Shown one piece after another: positions 59,755-64,000 of a DNA stretch of 64,000 nucleotides (position 1 is the stretch's first letter; every line of letters begins with the position of its first letter). A program made the position numbers and the translations under genes. The stretch spans positions 7,734,587-7,798,586 of the forward strand of contig CM055102.1 in NCBI GenBank assembly GCA_029204225.1, written 5' to 3'. The stretch comes from Diphasiastrum complanatum. Lineage: Eukaryota > Streptophyta > Lycopodiopsida > Lycopodiales > Lycopodiaceae. Under the pieces are notes generated by a model. That model was given only the letters and a program-made list of their open reading frames with translations, made no database searches and was not told the origin of the DNA.

Positions 59755-59993
59755 ATTTCCATGTTTTAGATTTAGCACGTACGGACATAATCCTAGGTAG
59801 GGTATGAGTGGTTATTTAATAAATCTCCTGAGATAGATTTTGAGATGCATGTGCTCTCTTTTCAGGAGGGTAATGAAGTAGTTACACTGTTTGGAGATAA
59901 ATATGTACATTCATATGAGATTATTTCATATGCTAATGTAATGAAAATTTTAGATTCACAGTATGAAACTATTCTTTATTTGCCAGACCCATT

Positions 59994-60806
59994 TTGGATT
60001 TTTTTGAAATGCATATAAGTAGTTGTGAATTGTCAAAAATTCTTAACTCAGTGGACTTAGATCAGGAGCAAATTGAGAAGAATAAGATATTTTCTGAATT
60101 CAAAGATGTGTTTTCAGTTGAATCACCTCATGGAATACCACCGTCTAGGTCGGTAGACCACATGATTGAGTTAATTCCAGGTAGTCACCCTATCTCTAGA
60201 CAACTATACTGATTTTTTTAGAAATTAGAGATAGAGATTACTAATCAAATTGAAAATTATCTTAAGATGGGTAAATATTCAGCCAAGTAAGTCACCATGG
60301 AGTGCTCATGTTCTTTAAGAGCGAAGAAATATGGAGGCTTCCGGATGTGTGTTGACTACAAGGGGTTGAATAAGGTAACTATTAAAAATAAATATCCATT
60401 ACCCCATATGGATGATCTGGTAGATCGATTAGGTGGAGTTAAATACTTCACAAAGATAGATCTTAGAACTGAATATTATCAGATTATGATTCATCTGAGT
60501 GATGTGCAAAAGACTGGTTTTCGAACAAGATTTGGTTATTATGAATTCCTTGTGCTTCCTTTTGGATTGACGAATGCACCTATTACATTCTAGCAGATGA
60601 TGAACGATCTTTTTTGTCCATATCAGGGAAAGTGTGTAGTTGTATTCTTAGATGATATTCTCATCTACAGTAGGACACTTAAGGAGCATTTGAATCATCT
60701 TAAGATTGTCTTGGAGATTCTCTGAAGAGAGAAACTATATGCTAAAGAATCTAAATTTGAGTTCTTTAGGCATGAGCTGTTGTACCTTGGTCATAAGATC
60801 ACCGTA
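59994..60806 (+). pseudogene. Reverse transcriptase of element D
   Basis: FSEFKDVFSVESPHGIPPSR (about 60090-60150) begins the [33 protein letters not shown] and [12 protein letters not shown] follow, then the catalytic FLDDILIYS at about 60647-60672 behind an in-frame TAG (60591-60593). There are further breaks near 60212-60297, 60724 and 60810. Confidence 0.9.
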
Positions 60807-60811
60807 TTGGG

Positions 60812-61627
60812 TTGAAGATAGACGAGAGTAAGGTCAAGACAGTGCTTGAGTGGCTGATACCGAAGACGGTTAGAGAAGTTAAATCTTTTCTCGGTTTTGC
60901 AGTTTTCTTTTGTAAGTCAATTGAAGATTATGCGAAGGTAGCAGCGCCTTTAAATAATCTAACTAAAGGCAGAGGTAATAACAAGAAAAAGAGAGGTCAA
61001 CCTAGTCTGCCTATTGAGTGGAATGATGAACTAAACCAATGCTTTGAGAAACTCAAACAGATGGTTGCTTTAGCTCCTCTATTACAAATCGTGAATCTAG
61101 ATATACCTTACGTCGTGCAAACTGATGCAAGTGATTCGGCGATAGGAGCGGTTCTTCTACAAAATGATAGGTCAATAGGATTTGAGAGCAAGAAACTTAC
61201 TGGACCTCAATTGTGTTATACAACTCAGGAGGAGGAGTTATTTGATGTGATACATGCACTTAAAGCCTAGAGGCATTACCTTTATGGTAGTCAATTTATA
61301 GTGTATATATATCACAAGCCTCTAAAGTATTTTTGTAATCAAAATGATCTGAGGGGTCGTAAAGCTCGCTGGGCTGAGCTTACACAAGATTTTGATCATG
61401 AGATCCGATATATCAAGGGCAGTTCTAACCAAATTGCAGATGCTCTTAGTTGGATTGGTGAATTAAATGAACTTTCAATCACCCAAATTTCCACCTATCT
61501 ATATCTTTCACTTAGAGGGAGGTGTGAATCAGATTCTCATTTTGGTCGCATATGGAATATGGTTGAGACTAGGAAAAATGAGAATGAAATAGAGATTACT
61601 ACACACAGGGGACTCAGGTTCCTATGA
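60812..61627 (+). pseudogene. RT connection and RNase H of element D
   Basis: VREVKSFLGFAVFFCKSIEDY is the usual RT end. VVQTDASDSAIGAVLLQ (about 61114-61164) carries the first RNase H Asp. TAG at 61268-61270 interrupts, then HKPLKYFCNQ, RKARWAELTQDFDHEI and SNQIADALSW complete RNase H. The homology stops near 61630, before any integrase. Confidence 0.9.
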
Positions 61628-61639
61628 AAGATAAGAAGA

Positions 61640-62317
61640 TAGTAGAACAATTCTCCAAACAGAGATTTTCCGACCTTGGTTCGGGATCGATTTGGATATT
61701 TTTTACCCTTTACTAGATTATTCGGGCGTGTTCAACCCTGGATCTGGTCGGATCGGGTCTAATTTTTTTGACCCTAGAAAATTCGACCCTCGGCATATTT
61801 TCGACCCAGTGTAGATTTTTTGACCCTTTGTATAAAATCCGACTCATTGTAAAATTCGATACTGTCAGTCAGAATTCGATCAGAAATACGACCCAACGAC
61901 TTCGCGTTGATAGTCCACCTACGATATACATGTATTTATAGTTACAAGGCGGTTGTAATTAATATAGAAGATAGCATTCAATGCGAGTTAGTTGAGAGAT
62001 ATTTTCAATATATCTAATCCTAGAATCTTCATCAGAAAACTTCTTCTAATATACAGTAACTACTGAAATTGTAATAGACAAGATATACTTCCGTTGCCAG
62101 TGTTATCACACACAACGATCAGCTGAAGTAATTACTTCAAGCATTGTACTCATTGTTGATATTAATCAAAGTTTAATTATCTGTCTTACTACTGTTATAG
62201 TTCACTTGCATTTGTTGAATCGATTCAATTTGAACATTATGCTGCTAACTGTGGCGCTTCCAATCCACACACCAAGCTCGCTCCCAACTTTCGCACAATT
62301 CTCATTGATTTTTGACA
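61640..62317 (+). repeat. 5' LTR of copia C2 (left end uncertain)
   Basis: It ends GATTTTTGACA at 62317, as in C1. The left part (about 61690-61900) has many TTCGACCC/TTTGACCC words. A possible TG start is at 61729 (TGTTCAACCC), not proven. Confidence 0.5.
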
Positions 62318-62330
62318 TGGTATTAGAGCG
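62318..62330 (+). other. Primer-binding site of copia C2
   Basis: TGGTATTAGAGCG, a slightly altered Met-type PBS, directly behind the LTR. Confidence 0.75.
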
Positions 62331-62458
62331 GGCATCCAAGTAATCTGCTTCTCATTGCGGATTATTAGTCTTGTTTCTATCAAGACAATGAACTAGCAAG
62401 CGCACAACCAGCAATATTTCGAAATTCCTGTTACTACCAACAAACTTGCTCAGTCATA

Positions 62459-63990
62459 ATGGATCCGTCTTCTCTAATCGAAAGGCTCGATGAAGAGAGC
62501 TATCATCTCTAGAAGTTCAAAATGAAGGTCATGCTATTAGCCAAGGAACTGTGGGACGTTGTTGATGGCGTAGAACTCAAGCCAGAAGGTGGAAGTAGCT
62601 ACTATCACCAAGTGAAAACTAAAAGATTGCAAAGCTTTTGCCATGATCACTCTCAACATAAAAGACACCCAAATTAGTCACATAAGAGCTGTTCTGACTG
62701 CTAAGAATGCATGGAACATCTTAGCAACCCTCTACGATATCAGGGACCTCACCTCCAAACTCCATTTGAGGAAGAAATAGTTCTCCCTAAGAATTTTTGA
62801 AACAGTAAGTGTTTTGAGTCATCTCAACACTTTCCAAAATCTCATGGAGCAAATGACTGCAATTGGCTCAGAAATACAAGACTCGATGTTGTTATGACTC
62901 TACTATCGAGTCTGCTTGAAGCCTATGAAAATTGGGTCATGGAAATTTTGATCCAGGAGCATCTAACTCTATCAAGAGTAATCTCATTACTTCTACAAGA
63001 AGAAATCAAAAGATCAACTTCCTCCTCGGGTTAAGGGTAAGATCCTCAACTTCTATATTCCAAAAGTCAATAGTTTAGATCAAATAGATCTACACAGTCA
63101 AATTATCCTAACAAAAAGGACAACATGCAGTCTAGGTCGGATTTTCACTTTTTGGGTCAAATTTTTTCTCAGGGTTGAATTCTAGTTCAAGATCGAATTT
63201 TGATTCTTCATCATCCCAGCCTATGCAGAATCTATTCTGCAAATACTGTAAGAGAACTGGCCATCTATCAAGGACTATAGAACTTTAAAATTTAACAATG
63301 AGAAGAAGAAGTAGTTTTAACAACAAGCAAATCCTATTTCAGCCAGTTTTTTGATCCAGCAACAAAATGAAGATGAAGCAGCCTTCTTGACCAAGGTCGA
63401 AGAAAACTAGGATATCACTCCTGGTAGCTAGACTCGGGAGCAACTCAACATATGACTCACCACAAGGACTAGTTCAAAGACTATCAATCACACACCCACT
63501 CTCAAATTTTACAGCTTGGTGACAATTCAAAACATACTATTGAGAGTGAACCAACGTTCCTCACGTTCCAAATCTGACCAAAAATTTGCTCTCAGTTAGC
63601 AGAATTACAGATTTGAGTCGAAAGGTCGAATTTGACACACAAGGCTGCACAATTTTTGACAAATCCCAAAAAGTTCTAGCTTTCGGAAGAAGAAGTGACA
63701 ACCTTTACAAAATTAGCCACTACAATTTTTCTAATTGTCAAGCTCTCTACACTTTCACTTCTGAGTCAGCTGATATGCTTTGCATTTCAAATTAGGCCAT
63801 CACAATTGTAAGATTATTCAACAAATGTCCAAATAGAATTTAGTACAAGATCTGTCTTCAACTAGCAAATTCGATACTCCATGCAAAAGTTGTATAATCA
63901 ACAAGCATGCTAGAAGTCCTACAATTTTTGATGCAGTCCATACTTCTAGAAATTTGTAGATCTTATACACATGGACATTTGTGGCCCTAT
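62459..63990 (+). pseudogene. Copia C2 gag-protease-GAG-pre-integrase fragment
   Basis: It starts MDPSSLIERL at 62459, with the same TAG before KFKMK as C1. UBN2-like gag follows with many shifts. The zinc knuckle (about 63230-63270) FCKYCKRTGH is intact in its first half. The protease LDSGATQHMTHH (about 63428-63462) keeps D-S-G but has TAG just before it, in place of Tyr. SVSRITDLSRKVEFD to SADMLCIS (63590-63790) leads to pre-integrase remains. It is cut by the window edge. Confidence 0.85.
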
Positions 63991-64000
63991 GCATACTGCT

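Overview
The window looks like nuclear DNA of a land plant with a large, repeat-filled genome. It holds decayed Ty3 and Ty1/copia LTR retrotransposons, a plant-type LINE, plant-type 7TM, diphthamide and lipase sequences, very long (GA/CT)n tracts, and no operons or bacterial ribosome sites. A seed-free plant such as a fern, or a gymnosperm, is my guess from the texture alone; the sequence does not settle it.

Only two genes look intact, and both have a single coding exon: a GOST/lung-7TM-type membrane protein (21747-23066, +) and the diphthamide enzyme DPH1 (41726-43090, +). Two more host genes are visible as exon pieces: a CCR4-type endonuclease/exonuclease/phosphatase gene (two exons, 28370-28927, -) and a class-3 (diacylglycerol-lipase-like) lipase (two exons, 53525-54002, -). 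A DUF7869-type, probably transposase-derived gene is present as a pseudogene with one surviving intron (15243-17320, +).

Layout: 1-1425 copia gag/protease/integrase fragment (-). 1430 to beyond 7710 Ty3 element A (+), with protease, RT-RNase H, integrase, a downstream coiled-coil accessory ORF behind a splice-acceptor-like site, a polypurine tract and a 3' LTR. 8-12.7 kb mostly non-coding, with C/T-rich tracts. 12.7-14.76 kb copia RT/RNase H and 3' LTR (-). 15.2-17.3 kb DUF7869 pseudogene. 17.46-20.6 kb LINE (-). 20.6-23.1 kb GOST gene and leader. 24.8-25.3 kb minisatellite and GA tract. 25.6-31.7 kb a region bounded by two 1.1-kb direct repeats; it contains the tRNA-like array and the CCR4-like exons. 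31.9-38.06 kb a gag scrap followed by Ty3 element B with LTR, Asp-type PBS, gag and protease. 38.1-39.7 kb copia C1. 39.7-40.6 kb a minus-strand LTR fragment. 41.7-43.1 kb DPH1. 43-53 kb mostly anonymous DNA with small duplications and hairpins. 53.5-54.0 kb lipase exons. 54.9-55.3 kb copia RT scrap. 55.4-61.63 kb Ty3 element D, with a palindrome-rich upstream region and a Met-type PBS. 61.7-64 kb copia C2.

The least expected structures are an eight-unit tandem array of about 100-bp tRNA/SINE-like units directly against a CCR4-like exon (27647-28371), a ten-copy palindromic motif array upstream of element D, about 20 copies of a GGCGAAGGTT-type motif in both orientations in the element B leader, and the spliced-looking accessory ORF of element A. 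Element boundaries are given only where terminal TG/CA, PBS or PPT signals are visible.
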